A stretch of DNA of 60,408 nt, from positions 1 through 60,408 of the forward strand of contig PLUL01000072.1 in assembly GCA_003164895.1 (NCBI GenBank). Reading direction: 5' to 3'. Shown here piece after piece: positions 25,742 to 34,715 of this stretch. Source of the stretch: Bacteroidota bacterium. Its GTDB lineage: Bacteria; Bacteroidota; Bacteroidia; Palsa-948. The notes under the pieces were generated by a model. It was not told the DNA's origin. It saw nothing but the letters and a program-made list of their open reading frames with translations, and searched no databases. Numbering within the stretch: position 1 is the first letter of the stretch; each line of letters opens with the position of its first letter. The position numbers and the translations under genes are program-made.

Positions 25742-27877
25742 TCAAATTTTTATTCTTGCATCAACCACAAACGCTTTATTTTCAAATGCCATTATCGGAT
25801 TCAAATCCATTTCCTGAATTTCAGGAAAGTCAATTACCAATTGTGACAATCGCTGAATAATTTCAATTACGCTTTCCTTATGAATTCCTTTTTCTCCTCG
25901 AACTCCGTCTAAAAGTTTTGTCGCTTTGATAGACGAAAGCATTTCTTTTGCTTCCAACTCTGTTACCGGAGCAATTTTGAAAATCACATCTTTTAAAACT
26001 TCCACATAAATTCCTCCGATACCAAACATTATCAAAGGTTCTAATCCACGCTGCGCACTTACACCGGCAATTAATTCTCTTCCTCCGGGAAGAAATTTTT
26101 GAACAAAGAATTTTAAATCCTTGGCATCAAACTTTTTCTTCATCTTCTCGACAGTTGCGCGAACCTCATCTACATTTTTCAGATTTATAGCAACTCCGCC
26201 TAAATCACTTTTATGAACCAATGATTCTGCATCGGCTTTTATTACCACAGGAAATCCAATTTCGTTTGCAGCTTGAATTGTTTTATCCACATCATTTGCT
26301 ATTCTCCAATCAGCGACAGGAATTTCGTATTGCGTCAATAATTTATAGACCTGAGAAGAGGAAAGAAATGATTTGCCTTCTCTTTTAGCTTCATTGATAA
26401 TCGCTAAAGCGTTTTCTTTTTTGATACCTGAGAAAACTTTTGCTTCACCAATATTCCTCGAACGAACTTTGTGATATTTATACAATGCGCCAAGAGCTTT
26501 TGCAGCAGTTGTTGGAAATGCATAACATGGTACACCGCCATCTTTCATAATTTTTGTGGTAACCTGATATCGTTCCATGCTCAGGTTGGTCATGAAGTTG
26601 CAAACAATGGGCTTCTTCTTCATCTTGTTCACTTCCACAATTTGTCTAGCCACTTCATCCGTATCTGTAAAAGGAGCAGTTACAAAATTTATGTAGATGG
26701 AATCAATGGTATCTTCATCCACCAACACATCCAGCGCGCTGCGGAAATGTTTTCCTCCGCCTGTCGCCACCACATCAATAGGATTTCCAATTGATGCTTC
26801 GGGCAACATTGTTTCTTTTAAAATCTTTTTTGCTCTTTCAGAAAGTGGAGGAAGAACTAATCCTGCGCTTACCAATTCATCGGTTGCAATAACGGCAGGA
26901 CCACCCGTGTTTGTTATGATGCCTACACGATTTCCTTTCGGAATAGGCTGCGTTGAGAAAGCCATTGCAACCTGACACATTTCTTCTTCATTATTAAATG
27001 CAAGTATTCCTGTCTTTTCAAAAATTAATTCTGTGGCTATATCCACACCTGCAAGCGAACCGGTGTGTGAAGCTGCAGCTTTCGCTCCTGCTTCGGTACG
27101 ACCGGCTTTCATAGCAAGGATTGGTTTTTTCTTTGCAACCATCTTAGCCACATTCATAAATTCTTTGGGATTGTGAAATCCTTCGGTATATAAAATGATG
27201 GCTTTTGTTCCTTCGTCCTCGCCGTAATAATTCACCACATCCGAAATAGAAATATCGCAGGCATTTCCGTTGGAAGCATACATGCGCATTCCGATTTCCA
27301 AGTCAAACAAACTTTGCATGATGAACGCTCCAACGCCACCGCTCAAAGCGACAATGGAAATGGAACCCGGCTTTGGAAAAGTGAAAGTGAAATCGCAGTA
27401 AGCGTTATACTCAGGGTCGCAATTGATAATGCCTTGGCAGTTTGGACCAAAGATTCTTACGCCATATTCTTTTGCTTTTGCCAAAAAGGATTTTTGAAGT
27501 GCCATTCCTTCTTCGCCCATTTCGCTGAAGCCGGCAGAATTAATGATGACGGATTTGATTCCTTTCTTGCCGCAATCTTCAATTATCTGCGGAACAAATT
27601 TGCTTGGGATAATTACATGTGCGAGGTCAATGTTATCAGGAACATCAAAAATAGTTGGATATGCTTTTATGCCTCTTACTTCGGGCTCTTTGGGATTGAT
27701 GGGATATATTTTTCCTGTGTAACCGAAGTGAACCAAATTTTTCAGAATGACATTGCCAATGGAAAGTTCTTTTGATGATGCTCCAATGATGGCAATTGAT
27801 TTGGGTTTGAACAGAGAATCTAATTCATGAACAACCTTCGATTTTTCTTTTCTTTCTTTTGCTTCGGGGTAATTCAT
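25742..27877 (-). CDS. ADP-forming acyl-CoA synthetase (fused alpha and beta chains)
   Basis: Catalyses acyl-CoA + ADP + Pi = acid + CoA + ATP, reversibly, through a phosphohistidine. The 711 residues show, in order, a CoA-binding Rossmann domain (SIAIIGASSKELSIGN, about 27-42), succinyl-CoA-ligase-like domains with the catalytic His271 (AASHTGSLAG), and an ATP-grasp beta domain from about 490 with His555 (LVHKSDLGGV) and DLNPIMAF near the end. Alpha-beta fusions of this length are common. In the operon it could harvest ATP from acetyl-CoA or glutaryl-CoA, or activate the aromatic acid at lower cost than an AMP-forming ligase. The substrate cannot be read from the sequence. Confidence 0.9.
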   Translation of the reverse strand: MNYPEAKERKEKSKVVHELDSLFKPKSIAIIGASSKELSIGNVILKNLVHFGYTGKIYPINPKEPEVRGIKAYPTIFDVPDNIDLAHVIIPSKFVPQIIEDCGKKGIKSVIINSAGFSEMGEEGMALQKSFLAKAKEYGVRIFGPNCQGIINCDPEYNAYCDFTFTFPKPGSISIVALSGGVGAFIMQSLFDLEIGMRMYASNGNACDISISDVVNYYGEDEGTKAIILYTEGFHNPKEFMNVAKMVAKKKPILAMKAGRTEAGAKAAASHTGSLAGVDIATELIFEKTGILAFNNEEEMCQVAMAFSTQPIPKGNRVGIITNTGGPAVIATDELVSAGLVLPPLSERAKKILKETMLPEASIGNPIDVVATGGGKHFRSALDVLVDEDTIDSIYINFVTAPFTDTDEVARQIVEVNKMKKKPIVCNFMTNLSMERYQVTTKIMKDGGVPCYAFPTTAAKALGALYKYHKVRSRNIGEAKVFSGIKKENALAIINEAKREGKSFLSSSQVYKLLTQYEIPVADWRIANDVDKTIQAANEIGFPVVIKADAESLVHKSDLGGVAINLKNVDEVRATVEKMKKKFDAKDLKFFVQKFLPGGRELIAGVSAQRGLEPLIMFGIGGIYVEVLKDVIFKIAPVTELEAKEMLSSIKATKLLDGVRGEKGIHKESVIEIIQRLSQLVIDFPEIQEMDLNPIMAFENKAFVVDARIKI

Positions 27878-27895
27878 AGCGAAAGTTTTTGAATA

Positions 27896-28093
27896 TTAAA
27901 TATTATCACCGAAGCAATGATGCCAAGGCAGACAACAGGTGCCTGCCCTTTTAAGAGAATTTTTAAGAATGAAAGGCACGCGCATGGAAACCCCCATAGT
28001 TCCTAAGGCGTACAAGTTCAAACAAATTATATTCCCTCCGGCATCAAAGTTCAGTGAATAATTATTTTTATATGTTGTTACCAAATTTTTCAT
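27896..28093 (-). CDS. Doubtful 65-codon ORF overlapping the bcrD stop
   Basis: The ATG at 28093 overlaps the bcrD stop by four bases (ATGA), an arrangement often seen for real coupled genes. The product (MKNLVTTYKN.., ending CLPWHHCFGDNI) matches nothing I know. Its composition looks like translated intergenic DNA. It fills most of the 160-212 bp between bcrD and the acyl-CoA synthetase. Listed for completeness. Confidence 0.2.
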   Translation of the reverse strand: MKNLVTTYKNNYSLNFDAGGNIICLNLYALGTMGVSMRVPFILKNSLKRAGTCCLPWHHCFGDNI

Positions 28094-28929
28094 GCTGCTA
28101 CCGCTTTCTTTTCTTTCAATTTAATATGACGGAAACCTCCCCACAACGCAGCGCCAATAGCACCTGCATATCCTGCATCGGGATGAGTTTTTATTTCAAA
28201 CTTTTTTCCTGTTTCTTTTAATTGTTCTTCAATCGCCTGAAGCATTCCTTTATTTAACGCCATTCCTCCGGTGAGAATGATGGGAGATTCACCTTTGAGC
28301 GAACTCATTAGTTTAATAATTCTATTTGCAATGGAAAGATGTATTCCTTTAATAATATCAGGTGTAGTAATTCCGCGCGATACCATATTAATGACATCTG
28401 TTTCGGCAAGCACCGCACAGATACCCGAAGATATTTCAGGATTTTTTGCCGAGAGAGAAACTTCGCCCACTTCTTCGATGGATAAACCGAGATAGCGCGA
28501 AATATTTTCTACAAACTGACCTGAACCCGATGCACACTGACCCGTCATTTTATAATCTTCTACACGCGCATCGCCAGAAATCTTTACCGCTCTTACATAT
28601 AACGCTCCCATATCCACCACGGTTCTTGCATCGGGGAAAAAGAAGTTTGCGCCTTTTGCGTGTGTGGTCATTCCGTAAAAATGTCCGCGTTTGCGTTTTA
28701 CCAAATCACCTTCGCCAGTGGAAGCGAGGTAAGCAATGTCTTCGTATTTTAATTTATGTTTGGTGAGCATGGTTTGAATCATTTCATCGGCAACCTGTGT
28801 AGGATTTCTTTTACGGATTTTTTCGGTTTGCTTGTCAACTAATTTTGGTTTGTCAGAATAATCCATTAAAACTAATTTGATGAAGTTGCTTCCTACATCA
28901 ATGCCCATGGTGTTGAATGATTGTTTCAT
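28090..28929 (-). CDS. bcrD: Benzoyl-CoA reductase, ATP-binding subunit D
   Basis: One of the two ATPase subunits that form the activator module of class I benzoyl-CoA reductase. With BcrA it hydrolyses ATP to push electrons into the BcrBC active site. The 279-residue length fits BcrD (about 280). Motifs: TMGIDVGSNFIKLVL (phosphate loop), STGEGD, VVDMGALYVRAVKI, Cys132 (GQCASGSGQF) and Cys171 (GICAVLAETDV) that share the [4Fe-4S] cluster across the BcrA-BcrD interface, and ILTGGMALN. It opens the long minus-strand operon. The other three subunits lie 7-12 kb away on the opposite strand. Confidence 0.9.
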   Translation of the reverse strand: MKQSFNTMGIDVGSNFIKLVLMDYSDKPKLVDKQTEKIRKRNPTQVADEMIQTMLTKHKLKYEDIAYLASTGEGDLVKRKRGHFYGMTTHAKGANFFFPDARTVVDMGALYVRAVKISGDARVEDYKMTGQCASGSGQFVENISRYLGLSIEEVGEVSLSAKNPEISSGICAVLAETDVINMVSRGITTPDIIKGIHLSIANRIIKLMSSLKGESPIILTGGMALNKGMLQAIEEQLKETGKKFEIKTHPDAGYAGAIGAALWGGFRHIKLKEKKAVAA

Positions 28930-29125
28930 AGAATTTTTTTTTATTCAATTAATAAATGTTTTTTGAAATTTAAATAAGACAACTACTAAGTGGTAACAAA
29001 GGACTATGTTCATTGCAATGGGGGTTTTTGTTATCACAAAGTAACAACCATTCATTATTTCATACTATGACAATAATCATGTTTCGGAGAAAAATATTAT
29101 ACCAAGATTTCACTGATTTTAAAAA

Positions 29126-29146
29126 CCTGCCTGCCGGACAGGCAGG
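29126..29146. repeat. GC-rich palindrome
   Basis: CCTGCCTG-CCGGA-CAGGCAGG: an 8-bp perfect stem in otherwise AT-rich DNA. This kind of palindrome is often dispersed in Bacteroidota intergenic regions. Confidence 0.6.
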
Positions 29147-29229
29147 GATTACACCGATTACGTTGTTGCAGTTCATCGTTGTAATCTGGATTTGCAGTTT
29201 TTGAAATCGGTGTAATCCCAGTTTATACT
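29145..29229. repeat. 15-bp inverted repeat with 55-bp spacer
   Basis: GGGATTACACCGATT (29145-29159) and AATCGGTGTAATCCC (29215-29229) are perfect inverted copies. The left arm abuts the GC-rich palindrome. Confidence 0.7.
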
Positions 29230-29423
29230 GGCTAAAGGCAGTTTTATACCTGCCGAACCAAGTTTTGAAATGGCAGAAGCAAGTTCTATATCGGCTAAAG
29301 CATAAATTGAAAGAGCTAAAGGATTTATTGAAATGGCTAAGGGTCAGGCAGTTTTGGTAAGAGTAGTAACTTCAACGGTGTGATATCTTTTTGCTTTCTA
29401 AGACTTACCTTTCGAGAAAATGT

Positions 29424-31478
29424 CTAATCATTTTTTATTTCATTCCAATTTTTCCCATAATACTTTTCAATAACTCTCAACGCATTGTCATGAAAAAATT
29501 TATTTATAAACTTATCGGTGGCTTTATCAATATTAGAATCTAAAAGCAACAATGCTTTTTCGTGCATCCTTAAATTCGATTTAAAATCCAGTGGATTGTC
29601 GCAATAAATATTTCCATTCAATGCTGTCCATGAATTTTGTTTTACAAAATGAGGTAAATAAATTTTTATAAGCATTTTGAGATGGTTCACATCGGATGCA
29701 AGCGGAACCGGATCAACTGGATTTATCCAGCCATCAAAGTCGCTGCCGAAACAAATATGATTCCAAGCAGTAGAATTAGAAATACCAGAATTCTCTACTA
29801 TATAAAAAATATTTCTTAAAAAAGGTTCTATTTCTAAAAACTCAGGAATCAATTCTGTGTTTTCATTGTTCTTAAATGTTTTTATGGATAATTCCTTTGA
29901 TTTAATTCCCACATAACTTGACCAATCTTCGATGTAAAGTTTTTTCCTAATGATATCTTCATAATTGCGTTTTTCTTTTTTCTTTGTTGATCTTGAGGTG
30001 TGAATTAGATCATAAAGTTCTTTATTAAGTTTTGTTTGATCGCCATTATTATACAAAGTATCGTAGCGCAACGATTTTTCTGAAACATCACAAAATGCTT
30101 CGCTGTAATAATTTACCATGCTTCTGCCTAATGGTCGTTGATCAATCATAATTCCGATTAATCCATCCGAATCAAAAATTCTGTTGATCTCTTCATCGGA
30201 TAAATTCAACAGCCATGGGTATAACCAACCAACATACGGAAGATTTTTTTTACTTGCATTTTTTGAAATTAATTTTTCATCGCTGAAAGAACCAAAACCA
30301 GCATCTTCCTTTGGTTTATATGGAAACATACATGAATCGGAACGATCTTGAGTAAAACTTTTACTGAAACTTTTATTGTTATTAAAAAAAGTACGATCTA
30401 AAGATAATCCTGATGCCGCAACATGCGAAATAATTATAGGAATATTTTTTCCAGTATGATTTTTTATATCGCATAGCATATCGTAATAACGAATTCGAGA
30501 TTGCAGATTCATGTGCTTCACGTCAATTAAAATAGGAATGCCGGATAGCGTATGATTTTCCGGATTGTACCCTAGCAATTTGTAAATGACTTCTTCTCCA
30601 ATGGAGGTGATGGATACTTTTCTTTTCGCATGTTTTATCAATCCGAAATGCATAGCGGTTTCAATTAATGTCCTGTCTTCTTCTTTATCTTTTGACCACG
30701 CATATCCGCAAAGCTGGTTCCAATCATGGTGAGCAATTCCCATATAAAAAATAGGATGATCTAATTTTTTTAATGAATCTGCATGAGTTAGAATTTCATT
30801 CCTGAATATTTCATATTGCTTATATTTTTTGGAATCACGATCTTCATTCTTCCATTCACTAACATTTATTTTCCATAAATTTTTGTGCGAAGAATAATAA
30901 CTTCCATGCAAAGTATGTCCGCCTTCGATGGAATAAATGATACTGGTAGTTCCATGTTGCAGATGAAAAGTTTTTCCCATCGGAATAATTGCTAATTGAT
31001 CATAAAAATATTGTTGTTGATTGCTTGTGTTTTTGTAATCTCTGATAAATTCTCTCCAAGGACTTGTTGTTTCTGATCCGAAATATTTGCAAGCCGCATA
31101 AGGAATTTTTGCTTCTCGGTGAGCAAAAAATCTTTTAAAACCGTTATTGACATTGAGTTTTTCTAATTCGCAAAAACTATTTACCACAATGGCATAATTT
31201 CCTTTGGCAATGTTTGTATAATTCGCCTGAAAATAATTCCCGAAAGTAGATTCATATCCGTAAACAATGTCTGCTTTGTTAAGAGGTTTGTAATTCTGCC
31301 ACAAATCAATACTATCTAATACCCTTTTTGAAGTTTGTCCATTGTCAATAAAATTTTTCAACGAAGCATGGGAATGAATGTCAATATTCGGTTTATATGA
31401 ATTGGTTACATCAATTTCCTGTGCAATGCAGGCGTTAATAAATAAAATAAATTGAAATAAAAGTATTTTAGTTTTCAT
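29424..31478 (-). CDS. Exported peptidase M19 (membrane dipeptidase)-like protein, enlarged
   Basis: A 684-residue protein from the ATG at 31478 with a signal peptide (MKTKILLFQF.., CIAQ). The longer frame to 31574 would run into the murB start and hide the signal. M19 zinc-site features: DIHSHASLKNF at the mature N-terminus (H-x-H in place of the usual H-x-D), IPILIDVKHMN, PIIISHVAAS, and HICFGSDFDGWINPV near the C-terminus. Family members are usually about 400 residues; this has roughly 250 extra, spread over several insertions. It should be an exported metallohydrolase, but activity as a dipeptidase is uncertain. It separates bcrD from murB and is divergent from murB. Confidence 0.75.
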   Translation of the reverse strand: MKTKILLFQFILFINACIAQEIDVTNSYKPNIDIHSHASLKNFIDNGQTSKRVLDSIDLWQNYKPLNKADIVYGYESTFGNYFQANYTNIAKGNYAIVVNSFCELEKLNVNNGFKRFFAHREAKIPYAACKYFGSETTSPWREFIRDYKNTSNQQQYFYDQLAIIPMGKTFHLQHGTTSIIYSIEGGHTLHGSYYSSHKNLWKINVSEWKNEDRDSKKYKQYEIFRNEILTHADSLKKLDHPIFYMGIAHHDWNQLCGYAWSKDKEEDRTLIETAMHFGLIKHAKRKVSITSIGEEVIYKLLGYNPENHTLSGIPILIDVKHMNLQSRIRYYDMLCDIKNHTGKNIPIIISHVAASGLSLDRTFFNNNKSFSKSFTQDRSDSCMFPYKPKEDAGFGSFSDEKLISKNASKKNLPYVGWLYPWLLNLSDEEINRIFDSDGLIGIMIDQRPLGRSMVNYYSEAFCDVSEKSLRYDTLYNNGDQTKLNKELYDLIHTSRSTKKKEKRNYEDIIRKKLYIEDWSSYVGIKSKELSIKTFKNNENTELIPEFLEIEPFLRNIFYIVENSGISNSTAWNHICFGSDFDGWINPVDPVPLASDVNHLKMLIKIYLPHFVKQNSWTALNGNIYCDNPLDFKSNLRMHEKALLLLDSNIDKATDKFINKFFHDNALRVIEKYYGKNWNEIKND

Positions 31479-31518
31479 ATTAAAAATGCATATTTTTTGA
31501 GAATAAATATTTAAAAAG

Positions 31519-31526
31519 CAAATGTA
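31519..31526 (-). promoter_or_regulatory. -7 box of the M19 gene
   Basis: On the minus strand this reads TACATTTG (TAnnTTTG consensus), about 40 bp before the start at 31478. No clear -33 TTTG was seen. Confidence 0.5.
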
Positions 31527-31559
31527 TAGCAATTCTGTAATGCGGTGAAACTTTCCTTT

Positions 31560-31567
31560 TACATTTG
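31560..31567 (+). promoter_or_regulatory. -7 box of murB
   Basis: TACATTTG matches TAnnTTTG. It ends only 5 bp before the murB ATG at 31573, so the transcript may be leaderless or nearly so. The -33 element is unclear. Confidence 0.45.
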
Positions 31568-31572
31568 CATCC

Positions 31573-32586
31573 ATGAATCTTCTGGAGAATTATTCCCTCA
31601 AAAAGTTAAACACGTTCGGCATTGATGCTTCGGCAAAATATTTTCTGGAAGTAAATTCGGTTGCTGATGTTCAAGCATTTTTAGAAGACAAAAAAATAAA
31701 CACTGAGTTGCGATTAATTCTAGGTGGCGGAAGTAATATGCTCTTCACCAAAAACTTTGATGGAGTTGTTGTGAAGAATTGCATCAAAGGAATAGAATTA
31801 TTAAAAGAAGATTCAGAAAATTATTATGTAAAAGCTGGAGCAGGGGAGAGCTGGCATGGATTTGTGATGAATTGCATCAATAATAATTATGCCGGAGTTG
31901 AAAATCTTTCGCTTATTCCAGGTTCTGTTGGCGCAGCACCCATTCAGAATATTGGTGCGTATGGCGTGGAACAGAAAGAAGTCTTTTTTGAACTCGAAGC
32001 AATTGATCTGAAAGAGAAAAAATCGGTAACAATAAATAAATCTGATTGTCAGTTTGGTTATCGCGACAGTATTTTCAAACGCGAAGCAAAAGGGAAATAT
32101 ATTATCGCTTCAGTTACGTTCAAACTTTTCAAGAAACCAAAACTTAACACAAGTTACGGAGCGATCAATCAGGAAATGGAAAAAATGGGAGTGAAAGAAA
32201 TTTCCATTGCCACAATTTCACAAGCGGTGTGCAACATTCGAAAAAGCAAACTTCCAAATCCTGAAGTGTTAGGAAATGCAGGAAGTTTTTTTAAGAACCC
32301 AACTATTTCTGCTGAACAATTTCAAGCGATAAAGAAAAAATTTCCTGATTTAGTTGCTTATCCTTCCGATGTAAATTTTAAGTTAGCTGCCGGCTGGCTC
32401 ATCGAACAATGCGGATGGAAAGGAAAACACGTTGGCAACACGGGTGTTCACAAAGATCAGGCGCTGGTGCTTGTGAATTATGGAAATGCAAACGGCTCAG
32501 AAGTGTTTGAACTATCAGGTAAAATAATGGAATCGGTAAAAGAAAAGTTTAATGTGGAGTTGGAAAGGGAAGTTGTTGTAGTTTAA
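31573..32586 (+). CDS. murB: UDP-N-acetylenolpyruvoylglucosamine reductase
   Basis: FAD enzyme that reduces UDP-GlcNAc-enolpyruvate to UDP-MurNAc in peptidoglycan synthesis. FAD-binding motifs are LILGGGSNMLF (about residue 52) and LSLIPGSVGAAPIQNIGAYG. The catalytic Ser lies in LGNAGSFFKNP, and a C-terminal Glu in ELEREVVVV. The length of 337 residues and the Tyr-loop region are those of the type I enzyme. It is followed after 10 bp by mqnA. This housekeeping pair splits the aromatic gene region. Confidence 0.95.
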   Translation: MNLLENYSLKKLNTFGIDASAKYFLEVNSVADVQAFLEDKKINTELRLILGGGSNMLFTKNFDGVVVKNCIKGIELLKEDSENYYVKAGAGESWHGFVMNCINNNYAGVENLSLIPGSVGAAPIQNIGAYGVEQKEVFFELEAIDLKEKKSVTINKSDCQFGYRDSIFKREAKGKYIIASVTFKLFKKPKLNTSYGAINQEMEKMGVKEISIATISQAVCNIRKSKLPNPEVLGNAGSFFKNPTISAEQFQAIKKKFPDLVAYPSDVNFKLAAGWLIEQCGWKGKHVGNTGVHKDQALVLVNYGNANGSEVFELSGKIMESVKEKFNVELEREVVVV

Positions 32587-32596
32587 AATATTTTTT

Positions 32597-33355
32597 ATGA
32601 AAAAAACTGAATTGAAAATTTCCGCGGTGTCGTATATAAATTCAAAACCATTTATCTATGGAATTCAGCATGGCGGATTTCTAAAGAATTATTCCCTTTC
32701 GCTGGATATTCCTTCAGTATGCGCGGAAAAGTTGAAAACCAACCAGGTGGATATTGGCTTGGCTCCGGTTGCAATTATCCCTGAACTGAAAAATTATTTT
32801 ATCATTCCTGATTTTTGCATTGGTGCCAATGGTCCGGTAAAGACGGTGATGCTTTACAGCGAAGTTCCTTTGAAAGAAATTAAAAATGTTCTTTTGGATT
32901 ATCAGTCGCGCACTTCTGTGATGCTTGTGCGAATTCTTGCAAAATACTTTTGGAAAATTTCTCCTAAATGGACTCCTGCAAAAAAAGGATATGAAGAAAA
33001 AATTAAAGGAACCACTGCCGGAGTGATCATTGGCGACCGCAACTTTTTTCTTCCGAGAAAATTTAAACATGTTTACGATCTTGCTGAAGAATGGAAAAAC
33101 TATACCGGACTTCCATTTGTGTTTGCCTGCTGGATTGCCAACAAAGAGCCGAATGAAAATGTTATGGCGGATTTGTACAAATCACTTCGCTTTGGAGTGG
33201 AAAACAGAGATAAAGTGGTGAAAGAATTAAAAAACCAGTTTGATGAAAAGTTGATAAGCGATTATTTGCACCATCACATCAACTTTAGTTTTGATAAACA
33301 AAAACATACTGCAATGGAATTGTTTTTGAAACTCGGAAAGAAAATTCGCACTTGA
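32597..33355 (+). CDS. mqnA: Chorismate dehydratase (futalosine pathway of menaquinone synthesis)
   Basis: Converts chorismate to 3-enolpyruvylbenzoate. The 252-residue protein has the periplasmic-binding-protein-like fold of MqnA: ISAVSYINSKPFIYGI at the start, VDIGLAPVAIIPEL, and GVIIGDRNFF in the second half, with LPFVFACWIANK near 185. It indicates menaquinone-based (probably anaerobic) respiration or fumarate reduction. It is 10 bp behind murB. Confidence 0.93.
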   Translation: MKKTELKISAVSYINSKPFIYGIQHGGFLKNYSLSLDIPSVCAEKLKTNQVDIGLAPVAIIPELKNYFIIPDFCIGANGPVKTVMLYSEVPLKEIKNVLLDYQSRTSVMLVRILAKYFWKISPKWTPAKKGYEEKIKGTTAGVIIGDRNFFLPRKFKHVYDLAEEWKNYTGLPFVFACWIANKEPNENVMADLYKSLRFGVENRDKVVKELKNQFDEKLISDYLHHHINFSFDKQKHTAMELFLKLGKKIRT

Positions 33356-33375
33356 AAAAATGAAAACTTCTGTTT

Positions 33376-33406
33376 TTTGCGCTTAGGTTTATTATCCGTA
33401 TCTTAG
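33376..33406 (+). promoter_or_regulatory. Promoter of the small membrane protein gene
   Basis: TTTG (33376-33379), 19-bp spacer, TATCTTAG (33399-33406), one base off TAnnTTTG. The start codon follows 20 bp later. Confidence 0.6.
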
Positions 33407-33426
33407 CTACTCAATTATAGTTTTAG

Positions 33427-33939
33427 ATGAATAAAAGAATCTTTCAACGTATTCATTTCCTCTTTTTATCAGGAGTATTTTTCCTGACTTCCTGCGCTTC
33501 TCATTTTACTATTGTGAAACGGAAATATGAGCCGGGATATTATGTTGAATATTCCCAAAAGAAACTCCCATCATCAATTGCAAATGAAAAGCCTAAAGTT
33601 GTAAATTATGTTGCCGAAAAGAATGATGAAGAAATAAAAAATGAAGCCAATAATGTTTTAGCAAGTAATTCGGAAAGTATTTCAGAAAAGGAAAATCTCC
33701 AAAACAGTTACAATAAAAAACCAATTCTATTACACAATCATCTTTCTGATAAAATAAAATTTCAATATCTTTATTCGGATTCTACAAGTGTAAATCAAAA
33801 GAAAATCGAGAAACAAACTCCGCGGAAGATTTTAGTTGATGGCTGGTGGAGAAGACATTTTGGAACTATTTGTTTATTTTTTATAGGCATTGTTACATTA
33901 GTTCTTATAATTATTTTTCGTGTTGATGTTTTACTTTAA
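33427..33939 (+). CDS. Small lipoprotein-like protein with C-terminal membrane helix
   Basis: A 170-residue protein. The N-terminal signal ends in FFLTSCASH, a good lipobox (T-S-C). A charged, low-complexity middle (about residues 45-130) follows. One transmembrane helix lies close to the C-terminus (IGIVTLVLIIIFRVDVLL). The combination of lipid anchor and C-terminal helix suggests a periplasmic bridging or inner-membrane protein. Family unknown. It has its own promoter and converges with the SDR gene. Confidence 0.7.
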   Translation: MNKRIFQRIHFLFLSGVFFLTSCASHFTIVKRKYEPGYYVEYSQKKLPSSIANEKPKVVNYVAEKNDEEIKNEANNVLASNSESISEKENLQNSYNKKPILLHNHLSDKIKFQYLYSDSTSVNQKKIEKQTPRKILVDGWWRRHFGTICLFFIGIVTLVLIIIFRVDVLL

Positions 33940-33977
33940 TGTTTTTAATTGAATCTTAAATTTGAATTGCCCTAATT

Positions 33978-34715
33978 TTAAATCCCTGCTCCAATGCTTT
34001 TCCCGCCATCTACATAAATTGTCTGTCCGGTGATGAATTGAGTTTTTTCAGAGGAAAGAAAAGAAACAACATTTGCCACATCTTCGGGTTTGCCCATGGT
34101 TCTTGTCGGTTGAGCTTCAATCAATTTTTGCAGAACATCTTTTTCTAATTTCTGCGTTAGCGGTGTGTCAATCAACCCCGGTGCAACGGCATTTACCAGC
34201 ACATTATATTTTCCGAGTTCAAGCGCAAGCACGCGAGTGAGCGATACCACTCCGGCTTTTGATGCGGCATAATTTGATTGTCCTCTGTTTCCCAGCCATG
34301 CACGTGATGCCACATTGATGATGCGTCCTGATTTTTTTTCTTTCATAATTTTGGCGCACTCGCGGCACATGAGCCACACACCTTTCAGATTTATTTTCAT
34401 CACGAGGTCGAAATCATCCGTTGGCATATTCCAAATCATATTATCGCGAATGATTCCTGCGTTGTTCACCAGCACATCAATATGTCCGTACTTTTTAACG
34501 ATCTTTTCAAAAAGCAGGCGCACCGTTTTTTCATTGCTGATATCGGCTTTCGCGAAAAGAATTTTTTCCTTTCCGTATTGCGAAATTAATTTCTTGCCGT
34601 TCTTGTCATCCACATCCACGGCAATGACAATATAATCTTCAGCAATAAATTTATCGGTTATCGCTTTGCCGATTCCTTTTACTGCTCCAGTTACGATTGC
34701 AATTCTTTTTTCCAT
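33978..34715 (-). CDS. Short-chain dehydrogenase/reductase, candidate 3-hydroxypimeloyl-CoA dehydrogenase
   Basis: A 245-residue classical SDR. It has the cofactor motif TGAVKGIGKA, NNAG (VLVNNAGI), the catalytic Ser in INVASRAW, and Tyr-x3-Lys in SNYAASKAG. An AVDVDD segment after beta-2 favours NAD. It looks like FabG-type 3-oxoacyl reductases. Its start overlaps the end of xdhC by 25 bp, so it is translated with xdhC and the mocA-like gene, divergent from bcrC. Oah produces a 3-hydroxyacyl-CoA, and no other 3-hydroxyacyl-CoA dehydrogenase is in the window, so this is the best candidate for that step. The substrate is inferred. Confidence 0.85.
   Translation of the reverse strand: MEKRIAIVTGAVKGIGKAITDKFIAEDYIVIAVDVDDKNGKKLISQYGKEKILFAKADISNEKTVRLLFEKIVKKYGHIDVLVNNAGIIRDNMIWNMPTDDFDLVMKINLKGVWLMCRECAKIMKEKKSGRIINVASRAWLGNRGQSNYAASKAGVVSLTRVLALELGKYNVLVNAVAPGLIDTPLTQKLEKDVLQKLIEAQPTRTMGKPEDVANVVSFLSSEKTQFITGQTIYVDGGKSIGAGI

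Larger units (their letters stand above)
28930..29423. other. 494-bp intergenic region with inverted repeats
   Basis: Upstream of bcrD; no ORF supported. It holds TTGTTA-N8-TAACAA at 29028-29047 about 100 bp before bcrD (possible operator), a GC-rich palindrome at 29126-29146, a 15-bp inverted repeat at 29145-29159/29215-29229, and from about 29230 to 29350 a run of decayed repeats built on GGCTAAAGG.. and AAATGGC units. Confidence 0.5.
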
